Source: Dysosmobacter segnis
GTDB lineage: Bacteria > Bacillota > Clostridia > Oscillospirales > Oscillospiraceae
Direction: 5' to 3'
Length of the DNA stretch: 64,000 nt
Assembly: GCF_014297285.1 (NCBI RefSeq)
Contig: NZ_JACOQI010000011.1
Span: forward strand, 43,750 to 107,749
This document shows positions 54,942 to 63,999 of this stretch, one piece after another (positions within the stretch are counted from its first letter, which is position 1; every line of letters begins with the position of its first letter). Both the position numbers and the translations under genes were made by a program. A model generated the notes under the pieces. It searched no databases. It saw nothing but the letters and a program-made list of their open reading frames with translations, and was not told the DNA's origin.

Positions 54942-56561
54942 ATGGAAGCATTGGAAAAAGGCAGCGTCTATACCGCCGTCATTGACGGCTATTCCAGCGA
55001 GGGACTGGGAATCGCCCGGGTAAATGGGGCTGTGGTGTTCGTGCCCCACGCCGTCCGGGGGGAGGAGATCGACCTCCGGATCACCAAGGTGATGAAAACT
55101 TCCTGCACCGGTGAGATCGTAAAGATCCATAATCCGTCTCCCGAACGCATGGAGCCGGAGTGCCCCTATGCCGGGAAGTGCGGCGGCTGCGCCTACCGCC
55201 ACCTCACCTATCCGGAGGAGCTGTGGGCCAAGCGCCAGCGGGTGCAGGACGCTTTGACCCGCATCGGCGGGCTGGATCTGACTGTGGAGGAAATTCTGGG
55301 GGCGAAAAATCCGGAGCATTACCGCAACAAGAGCCAGTACCCCGTGGGGGCTGACGGTTCCATCGGCTTTTTTCAGGCTCGGACCCACAAGGTTGTGCCC
55401 ATCCGCCGCTGTCTGATCCAGACGGAGGCCGCCGACCGCACCGCCCAAGCGGTGGGGGAGTGGATGCGCCGCTACAAGATCTCCACCTACGATGAGACCA
55501 CCGGAAAGGGCCTCGTGCGCCATGTCTGCGTCCGGGTGAACCGGAAAGGCGAAAGCCTTTGCTGCGTGGTGGTCAACGGCAATAAGGTGCCGCGGGAGCC
55601 GGAGCTGGCGGCCTATGTCACCGCCGCTGTGCCCCATACCGTAGGCGTCCTGCTGAACAGCAACACCCGCCGGGGCAATGTGGTCTTAGGAGACAAATAT
55701 CGGACGCTGTTCGGCCGGAATTATCTGATGGACACCCTCTGCGGCCTGGAATTCAAGCTGTCCATGCCATCCTTCTATCAGGTGAACCGGGATCAGGCGG
55801 AGGTGCTGTACGGCAAGGCACTGAAATTCGCGGGCCTCACCGGAAACGAAACGGTATTAGACCTCTACTGCGGTATCGGTACCATTACCCTGTGTCTCGC
55901 GAAGGCAGCCAAACGGGTCATCGGCGCGGAGATCGTGCCCCCCGCCATCCGGGACGCCAAGGAGAATGCCCTCCGCAACCACATTGAAAACGCGGAGTTT
56001 TTCTGCGGAGACGCGGCGGACATCGCTGCCAAGCTGGAGAGCGACGGCCTGCGCCCGGATGTAGTGACGGTGGATCCGCCTCGGAAGGGACTGGCTCCGG
56101 AGGTCATCGCCTCCGTGGCAGCCATGGGGCCGGAGAAGGTGGTCTATGTCTCCTGCGACCCGGCAACGCTGGGCCGGGACGTGAAGATCTTCCGGGAGTT
56201 CGGCTACGAAGCCAAGCGGGCCGCCGCCGTGGATATGTTCCCCGGCACCGCCCATGTGGAGACGGTAGTCCTCTTGTCACGGGAAACAAATCCACTGACG
56301 GTTGAGGTCAGAATGGAAGTGGAAACCGGAGAGGTTAAGGAGCATCCGACCTATAAACGCATTCAGGAGTATGTGCAGGAAAAGTATGGCTTCAAAGTTC
56401 ATACGGCATATATTGTCGAGGTCAAGCGCATGGTTGGACTGGATATGCACAAAGCCCCGAATGCTGTTGAACAGAAAAAGCATGAGTATCATCCCTGCCC
56501 GCCCGAAAAGGTCGAGGCAATCAAGGATGCGCTGCGGCATTTTGGCTTAATTTCAGAGTAA
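54942..56561 (+). CDS. rlmD: 23S rRNA (uracil-C5)-methyltransferase RlmD with an acquired C-terminal extension
   Basis: A 539-residue protein. Order: TRAM domain (residues ~6-65), 4Fe-4S cysteines (CPYAGKCGGCAYRH), methyltransferase with VLDLYCGIGTITLCLA, the DPPRKGL motif and catalytic Cys in YVSCDPATLGRD. Normal family members end near HVETVVLLS (~residue 446). Here about 93 further residues follow (TNPLTVEVRMEVETG ... HPTYKRIQEYVQEKYGFKVHTAYI ... KDALRHFGLISE), a segment known from mobile elements. The join lies at about 56270-56290, where integrative elements insert in rlmD/rumA. Probably still active. Confidence 0.9.
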   Translation: MEALEKGSVYTAVIDGYSSEGLGIARVNGAVVFVPHAVRGEEIDLRITKVMKTSCTGEIVKIHNPSPERMEPECPYAGKCGGCAYRHLTYPEELWAKRQRVQDALTRIGGLDLTVEEILGAKNPEHYRNKSQYPVGADGSIGFFQARTHKVVPIRRCLIQTEAADRTAQAVGEWMRRYKISTYDETTGKGLVRHVCVRVNRKGESLCCVVVNGNKVPREPELAAYVTAAVPHTVGVLLNSNTRRGNVVLGDKYRTLFGRNYLMDTLCGLEFKLSMPSFYQVNRDQAEVLYGKALKFAGLTGNETVLDLYCGIGTITLCLAKAAKRVIGAEIVPPAIRDAKENALRNHIENAEFFCGDAADIAAKLESDGLRPDVVTVDPPRKGLAPEVIASVAAMGPEKVVYVSCDPATLGRDVKIFREFGYEAKRAAAVDMFPGTAHVETVVLLSRETNPLTVEVRMEVETGEVKEHPTYKRIQEYVQEKYGFKVHTAYIVEVKRMVGLDMHKAPNAVEQKKHEYHPCPPEKVEAIKDALRHFGLISE

Positions 56562-56801
56562 ATCGACTGTGAGGGCAGTAAAAACGCCGTGCTAAAATCG
56601 AGTGTAGTGAAAACAGTAAAGTTCTTTCTCCCTGCACGAAAAAAGCACATCGGAAAGTAAAGCACGATGGAGTGTACACGGTACACTTCTGCGCGTGAGA
56701 TTTTGCGAAACAGTACATTCCTACGCCATGCAGCAAAATGCGAAAGAGCTATCTGCAAGCAGAGCATTGCTTCACCCGCTGAAAATCGCTGTAATCAGGA
56801 A

Positions 56802-56844
56802 CAGCCCAGCATCACGTCAAACGGCGTGGTGCTGGGCTTCTTTT
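56802..56844 (+). terminator. Terminator downstream of rlmD
   Basis: GCCCAGCATCACG pairs with CGTGGTGCTGGGC (one mismatch or wobble), then TTCTTTTAT. The surrounding 56562-57163 region has no gene that I recognise. Confidence 0.75.
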
Positions 56845-57163
56845 ATGTTGCGTTTCGGGGCTTTTTTGAGGATAAAATCGCCTATGTGCCGTTCGTTTTT
56901 CTATGCCGTATTGACATACTGCGCTCTACCCATCACGGTAACTGCGCGCTCTTGGAGTAAAAATGAACACTTTTCTCTGTATAGGGAGAAAGCCAGAGAG
57001 GAAAAAGAGGGTAAGCACAGGCTTTGGGAACGGTGTGTAAACCGCTTGCGGTTTTCCGCGGTTTCCATAGCAGCAGCGAGGGAGAAAAGGGAGGGGGGGC
57101 TTTTTCGCTCAGGCGGCTTGCCGCCGCTCTTTTGCTCTCCCTTTTCTCCCTGAATATCAGGGA

Positions 57164-57595
57164 TTATTCTGCATCATTGTTCGGCGTAACAGGGCGAAAG
57201 TCCTCCTGTACCCCTTCATTAAGGTCAAAGCACATGGTTTTTGCATCGGCAACCCAGAACCCGCGCACCCTGTAACGCTTGCCGGGAATCCAGTCCTCGC
57301 CGGTGACAGCGCGAAGCGGGTCAAGCAGATTCTTGTTGGAAATCGTAACAACACCTTTCTGTTCGCCTCTTGGCTTGGAGAACTTGAAGCCCTTCGGCTC
57401 GTTGCTCTTGCAGGAACGGATCGCAAATACTCTTGCTTTCGCATCCAGCAGACACAAAACAAAGGCGGGATAACCCAAGTCCTCAAGCACTTTCTTGGTG
57501 AAAGTCACGCCATTCTGATTCAGGAACATGTCCGGGTAGGCGTTGATGTTGGAGTCGATGGTTTCAAAGTTCAAAGCGGAAAAATCGAAGTTCAT
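57164..57595 (-). CDS. Hypothetical mobile-element protein
   Basis: A 143-residue soluble protein beginning MNFDFSALNFETIDSNI. The middle part (LGYPAFVLCLLDAKARVFAIRSCKSNEP) and the end (GKRYRVRGFWVADAKTMCFDLNEG) look like a compact beta-rich fold. It lies 13 nt behind the broken recombinase on the same strand, ahead of AAGGATT. Function unknown. Confidence 0.65.
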   Translation of the reverse strand: MNFDFSALNFETIDSNINAYPDMFLNQNGVTFTKKVLEDLGYPAFVLCLLDAKARVFAIRSCKSNEPKGFKFSKPRGEQKGVVTISNKNLLDPLRAVTGEDWIPGKRYRVRGFWVADAKTMCFDLNEGVQEDFRPVTPNNDAE

Positions 57596-57608
57596 AGTAA
57601 AAATCCTT

Positions 57609-58808
57609 TCATTTCATAGTGTTTTGCGCCTCATCCACGATTTTCATAAACTCCTGACGTTCCATAAAAGACCAGCGGGAATCCATGATCAGATAGCCCT
57701 TGAAAAGACCATCCTTTACACGGTATGCGACGAAGTGATTGCTCAAACGGCGCAATGTAGCTCGTTTTGCTGTGCTGTGCCGCTCTGACAGCAGCTTTTG
57801 TACCTTGATCCAATCCTCTTTTTTGATAATCGCTGTGTGGTGATTTTCCTTGAAATACATATTCAAATCTGTATTTTTGACGGATTTATGGGTGCGAAAA
57901 TCCTTGGTATAGGTTTTCTGCATCAAAGCATCACCGCAGTATTTCTCATTTCGGAGGATGCTGCGGACAGTACCGGCAGACCAGAGATCGTTCCCCATTG
58001 GAGACTTGATACCCTGTTCTGTCAGTGCGGCGGCGATTTCTGCCGGGGTTGCGCTCTCCAAGCAGCTTTCATAGATGTACTCAACAATTCTTGCCTCGGT
58101 CGGCTCAATGACAAGCCGCCCGAAATGATCACGATAGAAGCCAAGCGTATTCTGAACGGAGAATTTGTAGATACCCTCTGCCATCCGCCAGCGGATACCA
58201 GCCTTAATTGCCTCGCTCTTTTACTGGGACTCCATTTCAGCCAGAGCTGCCAGCAATGAGATCAGCAGATTATTCCGCCCATCGCCGGTATAGGTGATTC
58301 CCTCTGTCTCAAACTCAACGGAAACGGGCGGGTTCAGCGCAGAAAGCGTTTGCAGATTGTCCAGAATATCCACGATATTTCTACCAAAACGGCTGATGCT
58401 TTTGGTGAGAATCAGGTCAATCTTCCCGTCAACTGCGTCGGCAATCATTTCCTGAAAGCCAAGACGTTTTTCAACGGTAGTTGCGCTGATGCCCTCGTCT
58501 TGATAAATCTCAACCAGCTCCCATTGCGGATTTGCCTCAATCCTCTTGGTAAAATGGTGAATCTGCATATCGAAGCTGCCGACCTGCTGTTCCTCCTGTG
58601 TGCTGACGCGGCAGTACGCCGCAACACGGAGTTTGGACGGCTCCTCTGCAAGTTCCCGCCGTTTCTGCGGTGGAATAATAACACCATTTCCACGCTGGTT
58701 ATAAGAAATCTCGTCCTGCATCTGGCGGCGTTTCTGTTCCCGGCGTTCAGCTCGGCTGCTGGTTTGCCGCTCTGCCTCTATCGCTTTGGGGTCAAGCGGT
58801 TTCGCCAT
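57609..58808 (-). pseudogene. Serine recombinase interrupted by an in-frame stop codon
   Basis: The first open part (58221-58808) has an N-terminal basic stretch, then the resolvase domain: YCRVSTQEEQQ (catalytic Ser), DEGISATTVEKR, LTKSISRFGRN, ALAEMESQ. A TAA at about 58221 is followed in the same frame by KSEAIKAGIRWRM and a recombinase domain plus C-terminal part to 57609. Without the stop the protein would be about 399 residues, a normal short recombinase of this group. A single nonsense change appears to have killed it. Confidence 0.85.
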
Positions 58809-59070
58809 ATTCTGCCTCCTGCATCAGAATCCGTCTGCGTTTTCTGCTTTGCATCGGCGCACCATCTCCTTTGAACGGTTTTCAATTTCATTACTACCAC
58901 GCTCCTTTTCGGAAAATTATGACAATCCGCATACGCGAGGTAAACGGAATAGTCACCCAAAGAAAAAGGCAGCAGAATTGCTCCTGCTGCCTGAAACTGT
59001 ATAAACTTGTGCATTTACATCGATCAAACATGGGGGTAGAAATTATAGACCCCTGCGAATGAGAGACGTT

Positions 59071-59724
59071 TTACAGCGCCTTAACCGTGTCGATAAACTG
59101 GCTCATGCTCATTGCACCCGGCAAGAGGTTTTCCTCATTTTCAAACACCATGTAATAGCGGAAATCCTTGCCCGCCGCTGTACGCCACGCTTGACCCAGC
59201 GCGATTTTCTCCCGGCTATCGTCGTTTTTCAGGTGTTCGCCCTTGGTTTCCGCACAGATGAGCTTGCCGCTTTGGGTCATAATCAGAATATCGGGGTAGT
59301 GCTTGATAAAGCCGTTGATTGCAAACCCTTGACGCGCAATATTTCTGTGCCGCCAGCGGACATTCGGCAGGGCGGTCAACTCTACAATCAGCTTCTGTTC
59401 CAGCTTGTTCATGTCGCCGTCCTCCGCCGTGTACAGCGAACGGGCGTATATGGCGGTATTGCTGGCGGGATGAATAGATGTGGGCAGACGGAACGAGGGC
59501 ATACAGACGATACGTTCCGTTTCCAGCCATTTATCAAAAGTTTCCCGATAGTGGGCTTCCAGCAGCGTTTCGATCTTGTCACGGATCTTCGCCGCATAGC
59601 CCAGCGGGGCTTTCTCCATCGCGGCGAGCTGTGCCTTGTCCATATCGTCCACGATACGGTTTATGTAGGCTTTCAATTCGGCAGCGTCTACCATGTTCAG
59701 CTTATTAAGCTGACTGAACATCAT
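59071..59724 (-). pseudogene. C-terminal remnant of a type III restriction endonuclease subunit
   Basis: An open part of 217 codons whose end has the nuclease core of Res subunits: GFIKHYPDILIMTQSGKLICAETKGEHLKND, then KIALGQAWRTAAGKDFRYYMVFE. The helicase part (DEAD/DEAH motifs) and the usual Mod partner gene are missing, and no ribosome site precedes the apparent start. It abuts the two-component system. Confidence 0.7.
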
Positions 59725-59763
59725 ATGATAAAGTTTTGAAGCGCGGCGAAAAAGGAGGCTCCT

Positions 59764-60447
59764 ATGGCAACGATTTTACTGGCAGAGGACAACGAGGCCG
59801 TCCGCCTGCTGACCCAGGCCAAGCTCCGCCATCAATTTACAGTGGTGACGGCGGCGAACGGCCGGGAGGCTCTGGATATCCTGAACCGGCAGCATGTGGA
59901 TCTGATCGTGGCGGATGTGATGATGCCGGTGATGGACGGCTACCAGCTGGTGCGGACGCTGCGGGCGGAGGGCAACGAGATCCCCGTGCTGTTCCTCACC
60001 GCTCTGCAATCCATGGACAGCAAGCGGGAGGGCTTTTCTTCCGGCATTGACGATTATCTCACCAAGCCTGTGGATTACGAGGAGCTGATCTGGCGCATCC
60101 AGGCCCTGCTGCGGCGGGCCCACATCGCCAGCGAACAGCAGATCCTTGTGGGAAACACCCGACTGGATTCCGCATCCTACACCGTGACCTGCCGCGGGCA
60201 GACCCTGGAGCTGCCAAAGAAGGAATTTGACCTTCTTTATAAGCTGCTGTCCTATCCGGGGCAGATCTTTACTCGCAGTCAGCTGCTGGACGATGTGTGG
60301 GGGTATGTATCAGAGAGCGGGGAGGACACGGACAAGACCCATATCAGCCGTCTGCGGAACCGGCTGAAGGACGTGGACGACTTTCAGATCATCACCATCA
60401 AGGGACTGGGATATAAGGCGGAGCTTGTGAAGGAGAAAGAGCAGTGA
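59764..60447 (+). CDS. OmpR-type response regulator
   Basis: A 227-residue regulator: receiver with acidic pair Glu8-Asp9, phosphoacceptor Asp51 (LIVADVMMP), Thr in LFLTAL, Lys in LTKPVD; C-terminal winged helix (LELPKKEFDLLYKLLSYPGQIFTRSQLLDDVWG ... TIKGLGYKA). ATG after AAAAAGGAGG. It overlaps the sensor kinase gene by 4 nt. Confidence 0.93.
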   Translation: MATILLAEDNEAVRLLTQAKLRHQFTVVTAANGREALDILNRQHVDLIVADVMMPVMDGYQLVRTLRAEGNEIPVLFLTALQSMDSKREGFSSGIDDYLTKPVDYEELIWRIQALLRRAHIASEQQILVGNTRLDSASYTVTCRGQTLELPKKEFDLLYKLLSYPGQIFTRSQLLDDVWGYVSESGEDTDKTHISRLRNRLKDVDDFQIITIKGLGYKAELVKEKEQ

Positions 60448-61505
60448 AAAGGAAACATTCCAAATACCGGAAAATATGGCTGCTGTGGGTGGCGTTGGAA
60501 GGGCTGGTAGCTACCTTCGCCATTATGAGTTCATTTCTGCTGCTGCGTTATCTCTATTTTTCCAACGGCACCGCCATACCGGAAGCGTCTGTCAGTACTG
60601 CCGGATCTGTGCTCTCCGCCGTGTACCTGCCGCTTTTGATCACACTGATCCTGACAACCGGGTTTCTGGAGCATAAGCTCAGCGCCAATGTGACAAACTT
60701 GATGGACGGACTTCGCGCCGTGGCGGGAGGAGACTATTCCGTCCGGCTGAAAACAGATAAGCATCAGCTGTTGGACGATCTGTGTGAGGATTTCAACCGC
60801 ATGACGGAGGAATTGCAAAGCGTCCGCACCTTGCGGGAGGACTTTGTCAACAGCTATTCCCATGAATTCAAGACGCCGATCACCGCCATCAAGGGCTTTG
60901 CGGAGCTACTTTCCGAGCCGGATCTTACCGAGGAGGAGCGGCAGCAGTATCTGCGGATCATTCAGGACGAGTCCGCCCGTCTGGCGGAATTGACCAACCG
61001 GACGCTGCTGCTGACAAAATTGCAGTCCCAGCGGTTTTTGCCGGATCAAACCACGTTTTCTCTGGATGAGCAGATCCGTCGGTGCGCCATCCTCTGTGCC
61101 CATAGCTGGGAGGAAAAGCGCCTGACCTTTTCCGCAGAGCTGGAAAGCGTGGATTGTACCAGCAATGAGGAACTTTTGCGGCAGGTATGGATCAATCTCT
61201 TGAATAATGCGATCCGCTATACCCCGCCGGGCGGCGAGATCGGTGTGGAGCTGCGACAGGTCGGCGGGGAGGCCGTTGTCCGGGTCTGGGATACCGGATC
61301 AGGCATGACGCCGGAGGTCCAGTCCCACATTTTTGAAAAATACTATCAGGGCGCGGCGGAGGATAAAAAGCACGGCCTGGGCCTGGGGCTTTCTATCGTC
61401 CATCGGATCATAGAATTGACGGAAGGACGCATTGAGGTGGATAGCCAGCCGCAGCAGGGGAGCAGCTTTACCGTTTATCTGCCGCTGAACCAAAAGGGAG
61501 CGTGA
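60444..61505 (+). CDS. Sensor histidine kinase
   Basis: A 353-residue kinase with two membrane helices (about residues 12-34 and 54-74) enclosing a short ~20-residue outer loop, a HAMP domain (about 75-125), the phosphoacceptor His in SYSHEFKTPITAIKGF, and an ATPase domain with N box NLLNNAIRYT, G1 VWDTGSGM and G2 GLGLGLSI. The tiny sensor loop suggests intramembrane sensing, as in kinases that watch antimicrobial peptides or cell-wall stress. Partner of the upstream regulator. Confidence 0.93.
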   Translation: MKRKHSKYRKIWLLWVALEGLVATFAIMSSFLLLRYLYFSNGTAIPEASVSTAGSVLSAVYLPLLITLILTTGFLEHKLSANVTNLMDGLRAVAGGDYSVRLKTDKHQLLDDLCEDFNRMTEELQSVRTLREDFVNSYSHEFKTPITAIKGFAELLSEPDLTEEERQQYLRIIQDESARLAELTNRTLLLTKLQSQRFLPDQTTFSLDEQIRRCAILCAHSWEEKRLTFSAELESVDCTSNEELLRQVWINLLNNAIRYTPPGGEIGVELRQVGGEAVVRVWDTGSGMTPEVQSHIFEKYYQGAAEDKKHGLGLGLSIVHRIIELTEGRIEVDSQPQQGSSFTVYLPLNQKGA

Positions 61506-61595
61506 CGCGGTGGGCCTGCCATGCAGAACGCTTATTTTTCTTTCCGTATTGACTGAAAACAGCGCAGCCCAGCAAAACTCCAAGGGAGGACGATC

Positions 61596-62435
61596 ATGAT
61601 CGAAAACCAAAACTCATATCCCATGAACCTGCTTGTCACGCTGGATCGGAATTACGTTCCTCAGATGAATGTCATGTTGTTTTCCGCGCTCCAAAGTGAC
61701 CCCGCCGCATTTTTTGACGTATATATCCTGCATGACGAGGGGCTGTCAGCCTCCGATTTAACGGCGACCCGGGCGCTGCTGGGGCAGCGGGGCGGGCTGC
61801 ATCTGATCCGTGTGGACGAAAGCGGGCTGACGGACGCGCCAACGTCGGACCGGTATCCGAAGGCAATCTACTACCGGATATTTGCCGCGAAATATCTGCC
61901 GCATACGCTGGACCGGGTACTATATCTCGACCCGGATCTTATTGTGCGGAAAAGTCTGCGGACGTTATATGGAATGCCTATGGGCGCAGCCTTCTTTGCC
62001 GCGGCCTCCCACATCAGGGCTTTTCTGCACCGTTTCAACGAACTGCGTCTCGGCATGGGAGAGGATGATCCCTATATCAACTCCGGCGTCATGCTGATGA
62101 ATCTGGAAGCCTTGCGGGCAAAGCAGGACACACAGGCGGTATTTGACTATATGGAACGCCACAAAGGACGGCTCATGCTGCCGGATCAGGACATCATCAG
62201 CGCCTTGTACGGACAAAGCATCATCCCGCTGGACTCGATCCAATATAACATGACGGAAAAGCTATTCACCCTTCACCGGTTCAACGGGGATGGCATGACG
62301 CTGGACGATGTGCGGCAGCGCTCGTCTGTCATCCACTACTGCGGGCGGAATAAGCCGTGGAAGCCCGGATACGTCGGTGAATTGGACGTGTTCTACAACG
62401 AAACCGTTTCTCAAATGGAGAAGGACTTGCCATAA
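61596..62435 (+). CDS. Family 8 glycosyltransferase
   Basis: A 279-residue GT8 enzyme: nucleotide-sugar site beginning NLLVTLDRNYVPQMNVML, the metal-binding DPD in VLYLDPDLIVRKSL (about residues 112-114), INSGVMLMNLEAL, LPDQDIISALYG and the C-terminal HYCGRNKPWK. It transfers a hexose from a UDP-sugar, likely onto a cell-surface glycan. ATG after AGGGAGGACG. It may belong to the preceding two-component system's targets. Confidence 0.9.
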   Translation: MIENQNSYPMNLLVTLDRNYVPQMNVMLFSALQSDPAAFFDVYILHDEGLSASDLTATRALLGQRGGLHLIRVDESGLTDAPTSDRYPKAIYYRIFAAKYLPHTLDRVLYLDPDLIVRKSLRTLYGMPMGAAFFAAASHIRAFLHRFNELRLGMGEDDPYINSGVMLMNLEALRAKQDTQAVFDYMERHKGRLMLPDQDIISALYGQSIIPLDSIQYNMTEKLFTLHRFNGDGMTLDDVRQRSSVIHYCGRNKPWKPGYVGELDVFYNETVSQMEKDLP

Positions 62436-62442
62436 AAGTATC

Positions 62443-62475
62443 AGCAGCCTTACCGGTGTTCCGGCGAGGCTGCTG
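62443..62475 (+). terminator. Hairpin after the glycosyltransferase gene
   Basis: AGCAGCC pairs with GGCTGCT, with an inner CCGG palindrome in the loop; only a weak T-run follows. Confidence 0.55.
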
Positions 62476-62527
62476 TTGGCTATATTTGATTGGAGCATCG
62501 TCACGCAGATAAACTTTGGATCAAAGG

Positions 62528-62561
62528 AAAATAAGTCGAGGAAAATTCCCTCGACTTATTT
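62528..62561. terminator. Bidirectional terminator
   Basis: AAAATAAGTCGAGG pairs with CCTCGACTTATTTT around GAAAATT. Confidence 0.85.
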
Positions 62562-62719
62562 TCCGTGCCCTGTACCGTCCGGCTTGCCCCATAGATTACA
62601 TTGTGTACCTATGAACATAAAGCGTTGTGGTTTTAAGGTTTTTGGCGGAGAAATTTTCCCGCGCGTTCAACACAAATTCAACACAAAAGCGACTTTGTGC
62701 AATTTGCCATATATAAGAA

Positions 62720-62752
62720 AAAACCTCGAAACCATTATGGTTTCAAGGTTTT
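62720..62752. terminator. Hairpin next to the tRNA fragment
   Basis: AAAACCT-GAAACC pairs with GGTTTC-AGGTTTT with one bulged base on each side and loop ATTAT. It lies 4 bp beyond the 3' end of the tRNA fragment and would be the natural terminator of a tRNA transcribed on the reverse strand. Confidence 0.7.
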
Positions 62753-62755
62753 CCT

Positions 62756-62800
62756 TGGTGGAGAATAGCGGGATCGAACCGCTGACCTCTTGACTGCCAG
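62756..62800 (-). tRNA. 3' fragment of tRNA-Ala(GGC), probable attachment site
   Basis: On the reverse strand the sequence starts in the anticodon loop (CTGGCAG, anticodon GGC). It continues through the 3' anticodon stem TCAAG, variable loop AGGTC, T arm AGCGG-TTCGATC-CCGCT, and acceptor ATTCTCC with encoded CCA. The 5' half (acceptor, D arm, 5' anticodon stem) is missing: the sequence before it is unrelated and cannot pair with TCAAG. This is the part of a tRNA gene that tyrosine-recombinase elements carry or duplicate on insertion. Not a functional tRNA as it stands. Confidence 0.8.
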
Positions 62801-63043
62801 AATTTAACTTTTCCCGGTGTGTGCATAATGTACAGCTTTTTTAAAAAATATAGAAGAAAAAATCGGACCAAAACAGAGAAAATATTTCTATATTTTCTGA
62901 GTAGTATTTTCTGTTTCAACATGACCGATTGTATACCGTGCTTTCTGATTTATAAGGAGTTTAAATCAAGACCGCTTTTTGAGAGAGACCTTCTGTAAAA
63001 TCATAGTAATTCCAGACTTTTCGGGTATTCCGTATTGTCAAAA

Positions 63044-63304
63044 CTTGTGATTTCGTCATGCAGAATGCACGAACCAAAACTGTGATTTCGGATACTACTG
63101 TGTAGGGGCAAAAGCTGTGATTTCGTTGCCGTGAGTGCTCGACGAAACCTGTGATTCTGTCATGTAGAATGCGGACTTTTTCTGGATAAAACCTGTGATT
63201 CTGTCATATAGAATGCAAGCTTTTTGAGGGATGAAACCTGTGATTCCGTTATTCGACTGTCACGGAAAATGTAAGGAAAAAGTGGGGTGGTACCTGTGAT
63301 TTCG
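63044..63304 (+). repeat. Seven iteron-like direct repeats with core CTGTGATTYYG
   Basis: Core copies at about 63045, 63080, 63115, 63149, 63193, 63238 and 63294, all in one orientation. Copies 1, 4 and 5 share a longer unit, CTGTGATTCTGTCATNTAGAATGC. Spacing is 34-36 bp for the first four and 44-56 bp for the rest. The block is AT-rich and ends 150 bp before the next gene. It resembles iterons of a plasmid-type replication origin. Confidence 0.75.
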
Positions 63305-63456
63305 CAACTTTTGTGCGCACAGCTTTCTGTCTAATCATACCTGTTCTTTAAAATCTAATTTTTGCCCTCACCGATCCTGCAAGCAGGAAGAACGTTGGAA
63401 CAACTGAACCGACGAAGAAGGAGGGTGAGGAGAGAAACTGAACAGACGAGTCGGTT

Positions 63457-63918
63457 ATGGCAGACGCCATCTACGGCGGCGCAACCATAGAAGCCACCCA
63501 AAATGATATGGTGAGACAGCTGCAAAGCACCATGAAAGGGTATCAGCGGCAGTTGTTTCATGACGGCGTGTATGCCGTGGTGACACTCATGGCAAACGAT
63601 GATTCGCAGCGAGAGAATCCCGGTCAGGAAGATGGCGAGGAAGGAACTCTTGAAAAGACGGAACAGCCGAGAAAATGCTACATTTTCTGCCCGGAAAGAG
63701 ACCGTGTGCGGTTATTTGAGGAGTTGGATCACAAAACGGCGGCGCCACTCATTCCCGCGTTTCAGGACTATGTACTTGCTTCGCTCCAAAAGCGAGGCAA
63801 TCTCCGGCAGTTGGAGGTCATCTCGCAAAAGGAGCAGATCGACGCATGGACGCTGGATCTGGAACCGGATGATAAGAATGTCATGATGCCGGGGTCAAAA
63901 CAAGCCTTTTATGTATGA
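63457..63918 (+). CDS. Hypothetical protein of the right-hand element
   Basis: A 153-residue acidic soluble protein (MADAIYGGATIEATQNDM ... TMKGYQRQLFHDGVYAVVTLM ... CYIFCPERDRVRLFEEL). No domain recognised. Translation signals are weak: an AGGAGG at 63419 is too far upstream. It lies behind the iteron block, with a terminator right after it, suggesting it is the first cargo gene of an element that continues out of the window. Confidence 0.6.
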   Translation: MADAIYGGATIEATQNDMVRQLQSTMKGYQRQLFHDGVYAVVTLMANDDSQRENPGQEDGEEGTLEKTEQPRKCYIFCPERDRVRLFEELDHKTAAPLIPAFQDYVLASLQKRGNLRQLEVISQKEQIDAWTLDLEPDDKNVMMPGSKQAFYV

Positions 63919-63954
63919 CCAATAGCAAAGAGCTGGAAAAATAGCGCTGAAATG

Positions 63955-63999
63955 AGCACCCAGAGGAAATGGCCTTTTGAGGCTGTCTCTCTGGGTGCT
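63955..63999 (+). terminator. Terminator at the window edge
   Basis: AGCACCCAGAG pairs perfectly with CTCTGGGTGCT with a 23-nt loop; the window ends where the T-run would follow. Confidence 0.65.

Larger units (their letters stand above)
56270..59740. mobile_element. Decayed integrative element at the rlmD 3' end
   Basis: Between the rlmD join and the two-component system lie an rlmD 3' extension, a terminator, a hypothetical protein, a serine recombinase with an internal stop, and the C-terminal remnant of a type III restriction enzyme. No transfer genes remain. I could not find a repeat of the rlmD junction sequence at the right side, so the right end is uncertain. Confidence 0.6.

Noticed and set aside
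54833..55637. Antisense frame over the rlmD start
   Set aside because: Shadow of RlmD; the plus strand carries the TRAM, 4Fe-4S and methyltransferase motifs.
62308..62793. Open frame after the glycosyltransferase
   Set aside because: It overlaps the glycosyltransferase, crosses three terminator-like hairpins and ends in the tRNA fragment; no coding signals.
63044..63304. CRISPR array
   Set aside because: The shared unit is only 11 bp in most copies, spacing varies from 34 to 56 bp, the longer unit is partly degenerate, and no cas gene is present.
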